DNA of 64,000 nt from Acinetobacter sp. ANC 4204 (GTDB lineage Bacteria > Pseudomonadota > Gammaproteobacteria > Pseudomonadales > Moraxellaceae). The notes below the pieces were generated by a model. It was not told where the DNA came from. It saw only the letters and a program-made list of their open reading frames with translations, and made no database searches. Both the position numbers and the translations under genes were made by a program. Positions 48,515 through 58,858 of the stretch are shown piece after piece; positions within the stretch are counted from its first letter, which is position 1; the number at the start of each line of letters is the position of its first letter. The stretch is taken from assembly GCF_002135205.1 (NCBI RefSeq), contig NZ_NEFZ01000006.1, forward strand, positions 1 through 64,000. Direction: 5' to 3'.

Positions 48515-48632
48515 GTTTATCTCTCTTCAAAAATCATATTGATAATAATTACATTATGACGGCATACATTTGTTATGCTCAATCCAATCACAACAATAAC
48601 ATTAAGAAAAAGAGCAACAAGGAGCAGTTTCA

Positions 48633-49400
48633 ATGCGCAGTATTTTGATTAGTGGTGCAGCTCAAGGGATTGGTGCAGCCATCGCCCGCTTATTTTATAC
48701 ACATCATTACAAAGTAGGGATTTATGACATCAATAGCGCTCAAGCCGAACAGCTGGCAGCTAGCCTCGGCCCAAATGCCAAAGCAGGACAGCTCGATGTT
48801 TCCAACTATCAAGACTGGCAAACTGCTTTAGCCGAGTTTGTCACATGGGCAGGCGAGCTCAATGTCTTGGTCAATAATGCAGGAATTCTATTCTCAGGGC
48901 CTTTTGAACAAACAGAGATCGGCGCACATCACAAAACCATGTCGATTAATGTCAATGGCGTACTGAATGGCTGCCACGCTGCATTGCCCTATCTCAAACA
49001 AGCAAATTTTGCTCGTGTCATCAACCTTTCATCGGCTTCAGCCATCTATGGTCAAGCTGATTTGGTCTCGTACTCTGCCAGTAAGTTTGCAGTACGCGGT
49101 ATCACCGAAGGCTTAGATACCGAATGGCAAAAATATGGCATTCGCGTGCTCGATGTCATGCCACTATTTGTACAAACTGCTATGGTGCAGGATATGCAAG
49201 CGAAGAGTATTCAAAACATGGGAGTACACTTAACTGCGGAAGATGTAGCACAACACGTTTTTCAACGTGCTGTTGAAAAAGATACGGCTTTAACTCCAAC
49301 CCATCAAGCCGTGGGCGCTAAAGCCAAGCTTTTATTTCAACTGAGTAAAATCAGTCCCCAATGTCTGAATCGCCTGACCAACTTATATCTTTCTAAATAA
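48633..49400 (+). CDS. Short-chain dehydrogenase/reductase
   Basis: This is an NAD(P)-dependent oxidoreductase of 255 residues with the cofactor motif SGAAQGIGAAIA (7-18), NNAG (~86-89), and the catalytic Ser then Tyr/Lys pair YSASK (~148-152). The closing residues SPQCLNRLTNLYLSK are polar. The substrate cannot be told. It is divergent from mazG and convergent with relA, where a strong shared terminator lies. Confidence 0.9.
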   Translation: MRSILISGAAQGIGAAIARLFYTHHYKVGIYDINSAQAEQLAASLGPNAKAGQLDVSNYQDWQTALAEFVTWAGELNVLVNNAGILFSGPFEQTEIGAHHKTMSINVNGVLNGCHAALPYLKQANFARVINLSSASAIYGQADLVSYSASKFAVRGITEGLDTEWQKYGIRVLDVMPLFVQTAMVQDMQAKSIQNMGVHLTAEDVAQHVFQRAVEKDTALTPTHQAVGAKAKLLFQLSKISPQCLNRLTNLYLSK

Positions 49401-49430
49401 AAAAAGAGCCTGCAATTGCAGGCTCTTTTT
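49401..49430. terminator. Bidirectional terminator between SDR and relA
   Basis: Perfect palindrome: AAAAAGAGCCTGCAA (49401-49415) and its complement (49416-49430), with A and T tracts on both sides. Confidence 0.93.
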
Positions 49431-49440
49431 TTCAATTCGC

Positions 49441-51747
49441 TTAGTTACCTTGCACCAAACGACGCGCACTAATGATGCCTGGTTGTTGCTCTAACCGCGC
49501 CAACAGTTTTGATAGTTGCGATAAGCCTTTGACCTCAATCAACAATTTCATATTGGCAATACCATCTGCTTCAGAAATCGTATTAACCTGACGAATATTG
49601 ATTTGGTCAGAAAAAATCACTTGGGTCAAATCTTTGAGCAAACCACGGCGATCATAAGCTTCCACCACAATTTGCACACTCTGACCACGTGTTGGCTGCA
49701 TTTCCCAATCGGCTTCTACTGCACGTTCAGGTTCATTTTGAATCATGCGCAAGTAATCTGGACATGCAATTTTATGAATGCTCACCCCACGATTCAAGGT
49801 GATATAACCTGCAATCGACTCGCCATGCACAGGCTGACAGCATTGAGCTACATGCAGCTCAACGTTATCCAAACCATCAATCAAAATGCCATGTGCTGAC
49901 AAAGTATGGCTAGCACGTGGGTTCAAGGTCGGCTTCAGCACCAGCTCAGGTTCATCCTGATCCAAATGCATATGACGATTCACCTGATTAATCAGCGCAT
50001 GTAGACTAATGTCACCATTCACCAGTGCAATCAGGATGTCTTCACCCGCTTTGACATTGAAATGATTGCAGTAATCATTTAAATCAATACTTTTCGGATG
50101 AATCGCTAAACGTGAAAGCTCTTTATTGAGTAGCTCACGGCCTACTTCCAAGTTTTTACTACGATCTTGTTGGCGGAACCAATGACGCAACTTGTCACGC
50201 GCACGTGCCGTCTTGATATAACCTAAAGAGTTCACCAACCAATCGCGGTTTGGCTCACGGTCTTTCTTGGTTAAAATCTCAACTTGCTCGCCCGTTTTTA
50301 AGGTATAAGTCAGCGGAACATAGCGCTGATTCACCCGTGCGGCATAGCATTTGTTACCAACTTGGGTGTGTACATGATAAGCAAAGTCAAGCACGGTCGA
50401 ACCACGTGGAAGTTCTTTGATATCGCCATCACGACTAAAGACGTAAATCTTCTCAAAATCTTCAAAATCCTGAATTTGTTCAAAATTTTCAGAATCATCA
50501 TCTGACTTATGTACATTGGCATCATTCCGTTCTTGATAATGCTCAAGCACAGCACGCAATGAATGTAAACGGTGGTTAAAAGAGCGGTCGGTATTCTTGC
50601 CGCCTTCTTTATAATTAAAGTGTGAACATACCCCTAGCTCAGCTTCTTCATGCATATTTTTGGTCCGAATTTGTACTTCAAGTGATTTATTTTCCGCAAT
50701 CACAGCAGTATGCAATGAACGATAACCATTGGCTTTCGGGTTGGTAATATAATCGTCAAATTGATGCGGAATATGACGCCAAATTTGATGTACGATCCCC
50801 AAAGAGTGATAACATTCAGGGACGGTCTTCACCAAAACCCTGACGGCACGTATGTCATAGAGCTGATCGAAACTCAGGTTCTTACTTTTCATTTTTCGAT
50901 AAATCGAATAAATGTGTTTTACCCGACCACTGATTTCAGCCTCTATACCATGTTCAGCCAAAGCTTCACGCAACTTATCTATGACAAACTGGATATACTG
51001 CTCACGCTCCAGTCGCTTTTCATTCAACAGCGTCGCAATTTCTTTATAACGATCAGGTGCTAAATAGCGAAAGGCCAGATCTTCAAGTTCCCACTTTAAC
51101 TGCGCAATCCCTAAACGGTGTGCTAGTGGTGAGTAAATGGTTAAGATCTCGCGTGCTACACGCTCTTGACGTTCTTTAGAAGAAGTCGCCAATTCACGCA
51201 GTGCATAGGTTCGCTCTGCCAGTTTGATCAATACAACACGTACGTCTTCGGTCACAGAAATCAACATTTTATAAATGCCGTTTAAGTGCTCGCGCTGGTT
51301 GTTATTAAAATGATCTTCGAGGCGTTTATTCTGCTCGATGAGGTCAGACAACTTCCCCATGGACAAAGTGCCTTTGACCAAGGCATGTACTTGTTCACCA
51401 AAGTGCTCTTGCACTTCCGCCAAAGGAATGACCCCTTCACGCACACCACGATAGAGCATCGCAGCAGCTAAAGTATCTTCATCGACATGCAAATGGGCCA
51501 GAATATCCGCCATCTCAATACCTGTATAAAAGATATTGGAACGGTGGTTTACTGTGGTTTCTAACTCTTTTTGTAAAGTCAAATTGGCAACTTCTTCGAG
51601 TTGCTCAAGCTTCGCATCATCTAATATGCTTCGAACACGATCTAACCATTCAGCCAAATCATGTTGAGCTTGTTCGGCATGCTCTACAGTCGCCTCCTGA
51701 GACAACTCATTAAGTCGCCCAGGTAGTTGCTCACGTACTGTGACCAT
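49441..51747 (-). CDS. relA: (p)ppGpp synthetase RelA
   Basis: RelA makes the stringent-response alarmone (p)ppGpp on stalled ribosomes. From ATG 51747 the protein has 768 residues: a degenerate hydrolase-like domain (~25-190) whose HD motif is replaced (MLYRGVREG), a synthetase domain (~235-390 with DQLYDIRAVRV and PKANGYRSLHTA), a TGS domain (~415-475) and an ACT domain at the C-terminus. The missing HD signature marks it as RelA, not the bifunctional SpoT. A site AGGAG fits 51747; ATG 51753 is too close to it. It is 33 bases downstream of rlmD. Confidence 0.96.
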   Translation of the reverse strand: MVTVREQLPGRLNELSQEATVEHAEQAQHDLAEWLDRVRSILDDAKLEQLEEVANLTLQKELETTVNHRSNIFYTGIEMADILAHLHVDEDTLAAAMLYRGVREGVIPLAEVQEHFGEQVHALVKGTLSMGKLSDLIEQNKRLEDHFNNNQREHLNGIYKMLISVTEDVRVVLIKLAERTYALRELATSSKERQERVAREILTIYSPLAHRLGIAQLKWELEDLAFRYLAPDRYKEIATLLNEKRLEREQYIQFVIDKLREALAEHGIEAEISGRVKHIYSIYRKMKSKNLSFDQLYDIRAVRVLVKTVPECYHSLGIVHQIWRHIPHQFDDYITNPKANGYRSLHTAVIAENKSLEVQIRTKNMHEEAELGVCSHFNYKEGGKNTDRSFNHRLHSLRAVLEHYQERNDANVHKSDDDSENFEQIQDFEDFEKIYVFSRDGDIKELPRGSTVLDFAYHVHTQVGNKCYAARVNQRYVPLTYTLKTGEQVEILTKKDREPNRDWLVNSLGYIKTARARDKLRHWFRQQDRSKNLEVGRELLNKELSRLAIHPKSIDLNDYCNHFNVKAGEDILIALVNGDISLHALINQVNRHMHLDQDEPELVLKPTLNPRASHTLSAHGILIDGLDNVELHVAQCCQPVHGESIAGYITLNRGVSIHKIACPDYLRMIQNEPERAVEADWEMQPTRGQSVQIVVEAYDRRGLLKDLTQVIFSDQINIRQVNTISEADGIANMKLLIEVKGLSQLSKLLARLEQQPGIISARRLVQGN

Positions 51748-51780
51748 ACCCATCTCCTACATTTTTACGCTTCATATTCT

Positions 51781-53169
51781 TTAATCGTTTATCTCATTAT
51801 CTTTTTCAAACAATGCTATCGACTCAACATGACCAGTGTGCGTAAACATGTCCATCACACCAGCTTTAACCAACCGATAACCCTGCTGTACCAACAGCCC
51901 CGCATCCCTTGCGAGTGTCGCTGGATTACACGACACGTAAACGATTCTTTTTGCACCAAAGTTAGGCATATAATGCATTATTTCCTCTGCGCCTGCACGT
52001 GGAGGATCTATCAATAATGCATCAAATCCTTGATTTGCCCAAGAATGATGCGAAAAATCTTTTGTTAAATCTTGTGAAAAGAACTTCAACTGACTCAATG
52101 CATTGTGTTTTGCATTTTCCGCACCACGCTGAACCATCTCCTCACTACCTTCAACCGCAATCACCTCTCCCATCGCACCAACACATCGAGCCAAAGGCAA
52201 AGAGAAATTACCTAAACCACAGAACAAATCGAGCACACGCTCTCCTTGTTGTAATTCTAGCAAGTCACATGCCAATTTCACCATTTGTGGGTTGATGGTT
52301 GAGTTGACTTGAGTAAAGTCCTGAGGGTTAAAACCAAATTCCACATCAAAATCAGTTAAACGATAATGTAAACGCATCGCTGCATGTTCATCATCGACAC
52401 GCTTTAAACTTTCTGGGCCCTCAGCCTGTAAATACAACTGCCACCCTTTGTCTAACGCAAATTGTTTTAATCGGTTGACATCCTCTGGGTTTAATTTTTC
52501 AGTATGTCGTACCGTAAGGGCAATATCACTGTCCCCCATCGCTAATTCTATATGACCAATCGCGGCTTTGGCTGTTAGACTTTGGAGTAACTGCTTCAGT
52601 CGTGTGATCGAACCAAACGCTTGATCCAACACCAAACAGCGGTCAATTGAAGTCAGTTTATTGGTTTGGCGCTCGCGAAAACCGACCACCAACTTATCTT
52701 TATTGGGAATATAGCGCACCCCAATGCGTGCTTTACGGCGGTAGTCTTCACGTAAAGAGCGCAAAGGTGGCAACCATTCTTCAGGTTGAATACCTGCAAA
52801 ATGCTGCAAATGCGATTGCAGTACATTTTGCTTTAAACGAATTTGCTCATCGGGATGAATGTGCTGCATATTACAGCCACCACAGCTTTTAAAATGCAGA
52901 CACTTTGGTTCGACACGAAAAGCAGAAGCTTCACTGAGGAGTTGAACAGCATCGGCTTCCTCTAAACGCTTTACCGCGTGGGTAATCTGCGCTTTCACCG
53001 TTTCCCCAGGCAGAGCATAGCTAATAAAGACTTTTTTGCCATGCTTTTCTACAGGATGATCAGGATGTGAACCATAGTGTGCTATACCACGCCCTTCATG
53101 CGAAAGAGACTCAACCTGAAAGATATAACTCGGCTGTTGAGTGGGACGAGGTTTGGCTCTATGTTTCAT
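51781..53169 (-). CDS. rlmD: 23S rRNA (uracil-1939-C5)-methyltransferase RlmD
   Basis: RlmD is a SAM enzyme that makes m5U1939 in 23S rRNA. The 462-residue protein has an N-terminal TRAM domain, an iron-sulfur cysteine cluster (Cys90, Cys96 and Cys99 in [10 protein letters not shown], with a fourth Cys later), the SAM motif [16 protein letters not shown] and the nucleophile Cys414 in YVSCNP. It is complete and lies between an exonuclease gene and relA. Confidence 0.95.
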   Translation of the reverse strand: MKHRAKPRPTQQPSYIFQVESLSHEGRGIAHYGSHPDHPVEKHGKKVFISYALPGETVKAQITHAVKRLEEADAVQLLSEASAFRVEPKCLHFKSCGGCNMQHIHPDEQIRLKQNVLQSHLQHFAGIQPEEWLPPLRSLREDYRRKARIGVRYIPNKDKLVVGFRERQTNKLTSIDRCLVLDQAFGSITRLKQLLQSLTAKAAIGHIELAMGDSDIALTVRHTEKLNPEDVNRLKQFALDKGWQLYLQAEGPESLKRVDDEHAAMRLHYRLTDFDVEFGFNPQDFTQVNSTINPQMVKLACDLLELQQGERVLDLFCGLGNFSLPLARCVGAMGEVIAVEGSEEMVQRGAENAKHNALSQLKFFSQDLTKDFSHHSWANQGFDALLIDPPRAGAEEIMHYMPNFGAKRIVYVSCNPATLARDAGLLVQQGYRLVKAGVMDMFTHTGHVESIALFEKDNEIND

Positions 53170-53175
53170 GTGTAC

Positions 53176-53997
53176 CTAAATATGGGAAGAAGAAAAATCA
53201 GCAGCGGTAAAAGCTGTATGTTGCGAGGTCTCACGCCACACCGTTAAGAAATCTTGATGCTGTGGCTGGGTTTGTAAAAACTGAATGGTTTGGTGAACCA
53301 AATGACGATGGTCTTGCGTCAACAACTGCCCTTTGAGCAAGAGCCAACGCAAATACACCAGCCATGTATTCAGCACATCACCTTCACAATAACTAGTGAG
53401 TTTAAGCCATTCCTGCGCCCGAACATATTCAGGCACATGATAAGCCCCATCGCCTCGTTTGCCGGGATAACCCAACAAATGTGCAACATCATCCAGTTTT
53501 TGGAAATGACGTCCATTAAACATTGCCATCACATCCATAAGGTCGATGTGGCGCTGATGATAACGGTTCTGATAGTTATTATAGCGCTTTTGTGTGTCAA
53601 TTTCGCCTTGATCGAACAAAGCAGGTGCAGTTAAACCATGATACATGGCACGAAGCATGATCACTGGTAAGTCGAACTGCGCACCATTCCAGCTCACTAA
53701 AGTTGGTAAGCGCTTATCAAATATAGATAAAAACTTACTCAGAATTTCTGCTTCAGAGTATTGTTCGCGACTAAAAGAAAAGAGTTTCATCTGGCCTTGA
53801 TCATCCAACCACAAGCCTGAAATACACACAATTTCATGCAAAGCCAAACGTTGAAAATCCATGCCTGACTCTTGGCGACGCAATTTGGTCAGTGCAGCCT
53901 CCAAATCAGCCTCAGGCAAATCCAAACCATATAAATGCGCCCCAGATCTCAAATCAGTCATGGTTTCAATATCAAAGGTGAGCACAGGTAGGCGCAT
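53176..53997 (-). CDS. 3'-5' exonuclease (DnaQ-like, PolB-associated type)
   Basis: The 273-residue protein has an RNase H-like exonuclease fold. The first acidic motif is TFDIET (Asp and Glu, ~8-13), a middle motif is SWNGAQFDLPVI (~100-111), and a late acidic motif is YCEGDVLNTW (~213-222). This matches the predicted 3'-5' exonuclease family related to PolB exonucleases. The role is probably DNA repair, but it is not known. It overlaps nothing, lying 6 bases before rlmD and 21 after cysM. Confidence 0.85.
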   Translation of the reverse strand: MRLPVLTFDIETMTDLRSGAHLYGLDLPEADLEAALTKLRRQESGMDFQRLALHEIVCISGLWLDDQGQMKLFSFSREQYSEAEILSKFLSIFDKRLPTLVSWNGAQFDLPVIMLRAMYHGLTAPALFDQGEIDTQKRYNNYQNRYHQRHIDLMDVMAMFNGRHFQKLDDVAHLLGYPGKRGDGAYHVPEYVRAQEWLKLTSYCEGDVLNTWLVYLRWLLLKGQLLTQDHRHLVHQTIQFLQTQPQHQDFLTVWRETSQHTAFTAADFSSSHI

Positions 53998-54018
53998 ATA
54001 TCAGACTCTATTTTCGTT

Positions 54019-54948
54019 TTATTCAGGATCAACCACAGAGAAAAGTCCCGTCGATAAATAACGGTCACCACGGTCACAAATAATGCATGCAATGATAGCA
54101 CCAGGGTTTTCTTCAGCAATTTTAATTGATGCCCACACCGCACCACCTGAAGAAGTTCCTGCGCTAATGCCTTCTTTTTGTGCCAATTTACGCATGGTTT
54201 TTTCTGCTTCAATTTGCGGAATATCAATAATCTGATCAATCCGACTGCGGTCAAAAATCGTCGGCAAATATTCTTCAGGCCAACGGCGAATCCCCGCAAT
54301 ACTTGAACCATCCGATGGCTGTAAGCCAATAATTTGAATCTCAGGGTTCATCTCTTTGAGATATTTCGATACGCCCATGATGGTACCTGTCGTGCCCATT
54401 GAACTGACAAAGTGAGTAATTTTCCCACCTGTTTGCTGCCAGATTTCAGGCCCTGTCGTTAAATAATGCGCTTCAACATTGTCAGGATTACCAAACTGGT
54501 TGAGTACAAGCCCTTTGCCTTCCTCTTGCATTTGCAACGCTAAATCACGTGCACCTTCCATGCCCTGCTCTTTCGTCACTTCAATCAGCTCAGCGCCATA
54601 AGCACGCATTGCATCTTTACGCTCTTGGCTCATGTTATTTGGCATGATCAGTTTCATTTGATAGCCACGCATCGCGGCAACCATCGCCAGTGCAATGCCT
54701 GTATTTCCACTGGTCGCTTCAATCAAGGTATCGCCTGGCTGAATTTGCCCACGCTTTTCCGCTTGCATAATCATGTTATATGCGGGACGGTCTTTAACAG
54801 AACCTGCAGGGTTATTGCCTTCTAACTTTGCCAATACTGTTGCTTGAGTATGACGAGCCAAACGCTGTAAACGCACTAGTGGAGTTTTTCCAACATAGTG
54901 ATCTAACAAAAATTCGTCTGCTTGAAAATCAGTGGATGTAGTACTCAT
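54019..54948 (-). CDS. cysM: Cysteine synthase B
   Basis: CysM is a PLP enzyme that makes cysteine from O-acetylserine and sulfide or thiosulfate. The 309-residue protein has the PLP-lysine segment NNPAGSVKDRPAYNM, the asparagine loop EATSGNTGIALA and the phosphate-binding GTTGTIMGVSKYL. AAGGTG before ATG 54948 fixes the start; a longer reading to 55008 was rejected. The ribosome-binding site is inside a hairpin (54954-54971). It is divergent from gacS, as in Pseudomonas. Confidence 0.95.
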   Translation of the reverse strand: MSTTSTDFQADEFLLDHYVGKTPLVRLQRLARHTQATVLAKLEGNNPAGSVKDRPAYNMIMQAEKRGQIQPGDTLIEATSGNTGIALAMVAAMRGYQMKLIMPNNMSQERKDAMRAYGAELIEVTKEQGMEGARDLALQMQEEGKGLVLNQFGNPDNVEAHYLTTGPEIWQQTGGKITHFVSSMGTTGTIMGVSKYLKEMNPEIQIIGLQPSDGSSIAGIRRWPEEYLPTIFDRSRIDQIIDIPQIEAEKTMRKLAQKEGISAGTSSGGAVWASIKIAEENPGAIIACIICDRGDRYLSTGLFSVVDPE

Positions 54949-54953
54949 TGTTT

Positions 54954-54971
54954 GCACCTTGATCGAGGTGC
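54954..54971 (-). promoter_or_regulatory. Hairpin covering the cysM ribosome-binding site
   Basis: GCACCT (54954-54959) and AGGTGC (54966-54971) form a 6-base perfect stem with a 6-base loop, 5 bases from the cysM start. On the message, the AAGGTG ribosome-binding site lies in one arm, so folding could dampen translation. Confidence 0.4.
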
Positions 54972-55101
54972 GCCTATTGTATGGAAAAATGCCTGCCCCT
55001 GCACCCATTTAGCGTGCTTTTTCGTGAAAGTGATTAAAGCACCGTCGATTTTTTATAAAGCATGCTACACTTCAAAGCATAGGGAATAAATCGCTTGCAT
55101 C

Positions 55102-57915
55102 ATGTCAAATATCAATAAAAAGTTATTTAATCGTCTGCACTTAAATCATGCTTATGGACAGCTCATTGCCCTTATTTTCGTGCCGATTATGATTTTGGCA
55201 TGTGTCGGTGCATTGTTGGTGATTACCGAAACTTCAAATGCAGCCAAAGCTCAGCAACGCCAAATGGCGATTGCAATTTTAACGCGCTATCAACTCGATG
55301 CCGAAGCAGCCATTAATTTATTGAATGCTTCGCCTTGGCAATATGAAAATGCACGTTATCTCATGCAAAAAATGCTGGATGAAAAGCATCTGATCCGTGC
55401 CGCAATTATTGATGACAAAGGCAATAATAAACTCAGCATTGGTTATCAAGATCAGGCGCCATGGCCTGCGCTGAAAAAAGGCACCGATTTTTTTGGCCCC
55501 TTGTCTTTTAACGGCAATACGGTCTATGGTCTTCCCATCAACCAATTTGCTGGCTCACCTGCTCAGTTAGTGATTGAAGTTGACAATCAACCCTTACAAA
55601 TTGCACGTTATCGTGTGTTGATTGTGTTGATTGCGACAGGCTTGTTAACACTCTTATTGCTTTTATTGTGTTTGAATTTTTACTCGCGTCGTTGGATCGC
55701 GCCCATGTATGAAATTCGCATGCAGTTACAACGTTTAAATGCCGACACCCTTGATCAACACATGATCATCAACAGTACCGGTGAATTACGTTTATTGCAG
55801 CGCGACATTGCCAATGTGGTGAAACGCTTACACTTTAGTTTTTTAGAACTAAAGGAACACACTGAGCAGACAGAAGACGATTTGCGCCGAACTCTTGACA
55901 CATTAGAAGTGCAAAACATTACCTATCGCCAAGCACGTGACCAAGCCATTTCAGCAAGTCAGTCTAAATCTGTTTTCCTAGCCAACATTAGCCACGAACT
56001 GCGCACCCCACTAAATAGTATTGACGGTTTTATCCATTTGCTGTTGCGTCAAGACAACTTGAGCAACGACCAAAACCTATATTTACAAACCATTCGCAAG
56101 TCTTCTGCACACTTATTGGCACTGATTAATGATGTATTAGATTTTTCAAAAATTGATGCAGGTAAGCTAGAACTCGATACTGCCACTTTTGACCTTGAAG
56201 AAGCCATTTTTGATGTAATGGATATGCTATCCCCACTCGCAGCACAAAAGCATATCGACATGGCTTTTTACTATGCAGACAATGTGCCGAAGCATGTGGT
56301 CGGCGATACCTTACGTTTTAAACAAATTTTGACCAACCTAATTTCCAATGCCATTAAGTTCACCCCTGATGGTGAAATTATTGTGCGCGCAAGACTTGAA
56401 CAAGATGATATTGGACAGTGTTTATTACATTTTAGTGTACAAGACAGTGGTATTGGTTTGAGTGGTACCGACCGTAAGAAATTATTTGAATCCTTCTCCC
56501 AAGGCGATGCATCTGTCACTCGCCAGTTTGGAGGGACAGGATTGGGCTTAGCGATTTCTAAACAACTCGTGCACCTGATGCAAGGCCAAATTGGCTTTGA
56601 AGACAACCAAGAACGTGCTCCAACAGAAAAAGGCTCCACTTTTTGGTTTACAGCCATGTTTATGGTCAATGAGGAAGATGAATTCATCGAACATCCTCAA
56701 TTTAGCAATATTCAAGTCGTATCTTATTTAGCGCATCCTGCAACTGCCAATATTTTACGCCACTATCTAGAAGACTATGATGTCAAACACATTGAATCCA
56801 GCTCAATTTTGGATTTGTTTAGCCATCTGAATAAACTACCTCTAGATGTCGAAAACACCTGGCTGATTGTAGATCATAGCGGAGATACTGAGGCCTTATT
56901 GAAAGAAATCCGTCAACGCTATAATGGTAATCTTGCAGTTTACGGCTATCAAATGTCACTTGATCTAAACATGTTGAATGACTACCGCGCACGGCCTTTA
57001 TACCAACCACTCAGCCGCAGTGCCTTGATTCAACTACTCAGCAATCAACCCTTGTTTGAAGATAACGAAATGGAGTCTTTCAATGGTCAAGGTTTACATA
57101 TTTTGGCAGTCGATGATCACTTACCTAACCTCATTGTACTTGAAGCATTATTGGGTGAATTGAATGTCACTACCACCAAGGCCTTGAGTGGGCAACAGGC
57201 TTTAGAAATTTTACAAGAACACTTTGAACAGGACAGCAAGCCTTTTGATTTGATCTTTATGGATATTCAAATGCCTGTCATGTCAGGTGTAGATACTACA
57301 CGCGCTATTCGTGCCTTAGAGTCAACTCTAGAAAATAATAAACGCTTACCGATTATCGCACTAACTGCACATGCTTTAGCTGATGAAAAGCAAAAACTCC
57401 TGCAAGTCGGTATGGATGACTATGTCACTAAACCAATTCAAATTGATCAAATTATCCAAATTTTGACTCACTGGACTACAGAACGTTTCAACAAAACCTC
57501 CGCGGTTGAAAAAGCCATCATGATTGAGGCGCTGGATCCGAAAGTACTGGACTGGCAACAAAGCTTACAATTGGCAGCAAACAAAGAAGATCTTGCTGTT
57601 GATCTGCTACGCATGTTGATGGATAGTTTCGACACGGAACTAAATGAAATGAAACAGTTGATAGAAATGGAAGACTTTCCGCAACTTGAACACGTTCTAC
57701 ACCGCCTATACGGGGCAACGCGCTATGTCGGTGTACCGAACTTGCAAGAAGCAACCGGCACATTTGAGCAGTTTGTTTCGACCTTGCGTAAAGAGCGACG
57801 TAAAGCCGATGAACAGTTCATTCAAGAAACCATAAAACGTTTTAATGAACTCAAAGTTGTCATTGAGCAAGTGCAACATGCTGCACAACAAATTTTAATC
57901 AAACATAATTCTTAA
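55102..57915 (+). CDS. gacS: Hybrid sensor histidine kinase GacS/BarA
   Basis: This is the membrane sensor of the GacS/GacA system, which controls secondary metabolism, virulence and carbon use through small RNAs in related bacteria. The 937 residues have membrane segments at ~20-41 and ~171-192 with a periplasmic sensor between, a HAMP region, the phosphorylated His298 (NISHELRTP), an ATP-binding domain (VQDSGIGL, GGTGLGLAI), a receiver with Asp721 (FMDIQMPVMSG) and a C-terminal HPt with His867 (HRLYGATRYVG). The neighbourhood gacS-cysM-rlmD-relA-mazG is as in Pseudomonas. gacA is not in the window. Confidence 0.93.
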   Translation: MSNINKKLFNRLHLNHAYGQLIALIFVPIMILACVGALLVITETSNAAKAQQRQMAIAILTRYQLDAEAAINLLNASPWQYENARYLMQKMLDEKHLIRAAIIDDKGNNKLSIGYQDQAPWPALKKGTDFFGPLSFNGNTVYGLPINQFAGSPAQLVIEVDNQPLQIARYRVLIVLIATGLLTLLLLLLCLNFYSRRWIAPMYEIRMQLQRLNADTLDQHMIINSTGELRLLQRDIANVVKRLHFSFLELKEHTEQTEDDLRRTLDTLEVQNITYRQARDQAISASQSKSVFLANISHELRTPLNSIDGFIHLLLRQDNLSNDQNLYLQTIRKSSAHLLALINDVLDFSKIDAGKLELDTATFDLEEAIFDVMDMLSPLAAQKHIDMAFYYADNVPKHVVGDTLRFKQILTNLISNAIKFTPDGEIIVRARLEQDDIGQCLLHFSVQDSGIGLSGTDRKKLFESFSQGDASVTRQFGGTGLGLAISKQLVHLMQGQIGFEDNQERAPTEKGSTFWFTAMFMVNEEDEFIEHPQFSNIQVVSYLAHPATANILRHYLEDYDVKHIESSSILDLFSHLNKLPLDVENTWLIVDHSGDTEALLKEIRQRYNGNLAVYGYQMSLDLNMLNDYRARPLYQPLSRSALIQLLSNQPLFEDNEMESFNGQGLHILAVDDHLPNLIVLEALLGELNVTTTKALSGQQALEILQEHFEQDSKPFDLIFMDIQMPVMSGVDTTRAIRALESTLENNKRLPIIALTAHALADEKQKLLQVGMDDYVTKPIQIDQIIQILTHWTTERFNKTSAVEKAIMIEALDPKVLDWQQSLQLAANKEDLAVDLLRMLMDSFDTELNEMKQLIEMEDFPQLEHVLHRLYGATRYVGVPNLQEATGTFEQFVSTLRKERRKADEQFIQETIKRFNELKVVIEQVQHAAQQILIKHNS

Positions 57916-58033
57916 AAATGGCAGAAACACGACTAAAGTCAGTACTGTCTATCTTTTGATATGACTGCACTGTCATGTATCCTAACAAGGTGCATGTTAT
58001 GCTCCATGCAAGCAAAAAATAAGAGTTTTCATC

Positions 58034-58822
58034 ATGGCTTTACTTCGCATTGAAAAAAATAATGGCATCGCGACTGTTTCACTCAACCGACCAGACAAGC
58101 GTAATGCCATGAGCTTCGCTTTATTGCGCGAACTGGTGCAAACCGCTGAAAAAATCAAAAAAGATCGGAGCATTCGCTGTGTGATTCTGACTGGTGAAGC
58201 CCAAGTATTTAGTGCTGGTATTGACCTTGCTGATTTAAACAATCCCAAAAATCGCGCCTATGCCGCATGGGAACTGATTAAACCTGGGCAAAGTCTATTT
58301 CAAAAAGCGTTTCTTATTTGGCAAGAACTGCCTGTTCCTGTGATCGCAGCAATTGAAGGATTTTGTTTTGGTGCCGGCATGCAATTGGCTTTGGCTGCTG
58401 ACATTCGTGTCGCTCACCCTGCAACTAAAATGTCGATTATGGAAAGTCGTTGGGGACTTGTGCCAGATATGGGGCTTACTCGCTCTTTAAAAGGCTTAGT
58501 GGGACTCGATCTTGCGAAAGAACTCACGCTTACAGCACGTATTTTTGATGCTCAATATGCCAAAGAAGTCGGTTTAGTCACACACTTAGATGAATCACCT
58601 CTTGCAAAAGCACAGTCTATTGCAGAAGAAATGCTACAGCGTTCACCTGATGCGCTCATGGCCTCTAAATACGTACTTGATGCCATGCAGCATGAGCCAA
58701 AAAAATCTTTGCGCATGGAAAAAATTTGGCAACTCAAATTACTGTTAGGTAAAAACAGCCAAATCGCGCGCAAAAAAGACAAACAACCCGATGTCCAATT
58801 TGTACCACGCCAGTACAAATAA
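58034..58822 (+). CDS. Enoyl-CoA hydratase/isomerase family (crotonase) protein
   Basis: This is a crotonase-fold enzyme of 262 residues. The oxyanion-hole regions are AQVFSAGIDLADL (~57-69) and CFGAGMQLALAADIRVA (~112-128); catalytic acid Glu is likely in MESRWGLVPDMG (~140-151). It could act in fatty-acid or other CoA-thioester breakdown. It heads three genes in the same direction (58034-60544), suggesting a shared pathway. Confidence 0.87.
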   Translation: MALLRIEKNNGIATVSLNRPDKRNAMSFALLRELVQTAEKIKKDRSIRCVILTGEAQVFSAGIDLADLNNPKNRAYAAWELIKPGQSLFQKAFLIWQELPVPVIAAIEGFCFGAGMQLALAADIRVAHPATKMSIMESRWGLVPDMGLTRSLKGLVGLDLAKELTLTARIFDAQYAKEVGLVTHLDESPLAKAQSIAEEMLQRSPDALMASKYVLDAMQHEPKKSLRMEKIWQLKLLLGKNSQIARKKDKQPDVQFVPRQYK

Positions 58823-58858
58823 CAGCATTTAACCGCATTCAGTTTAGAAGAGAGTCCC

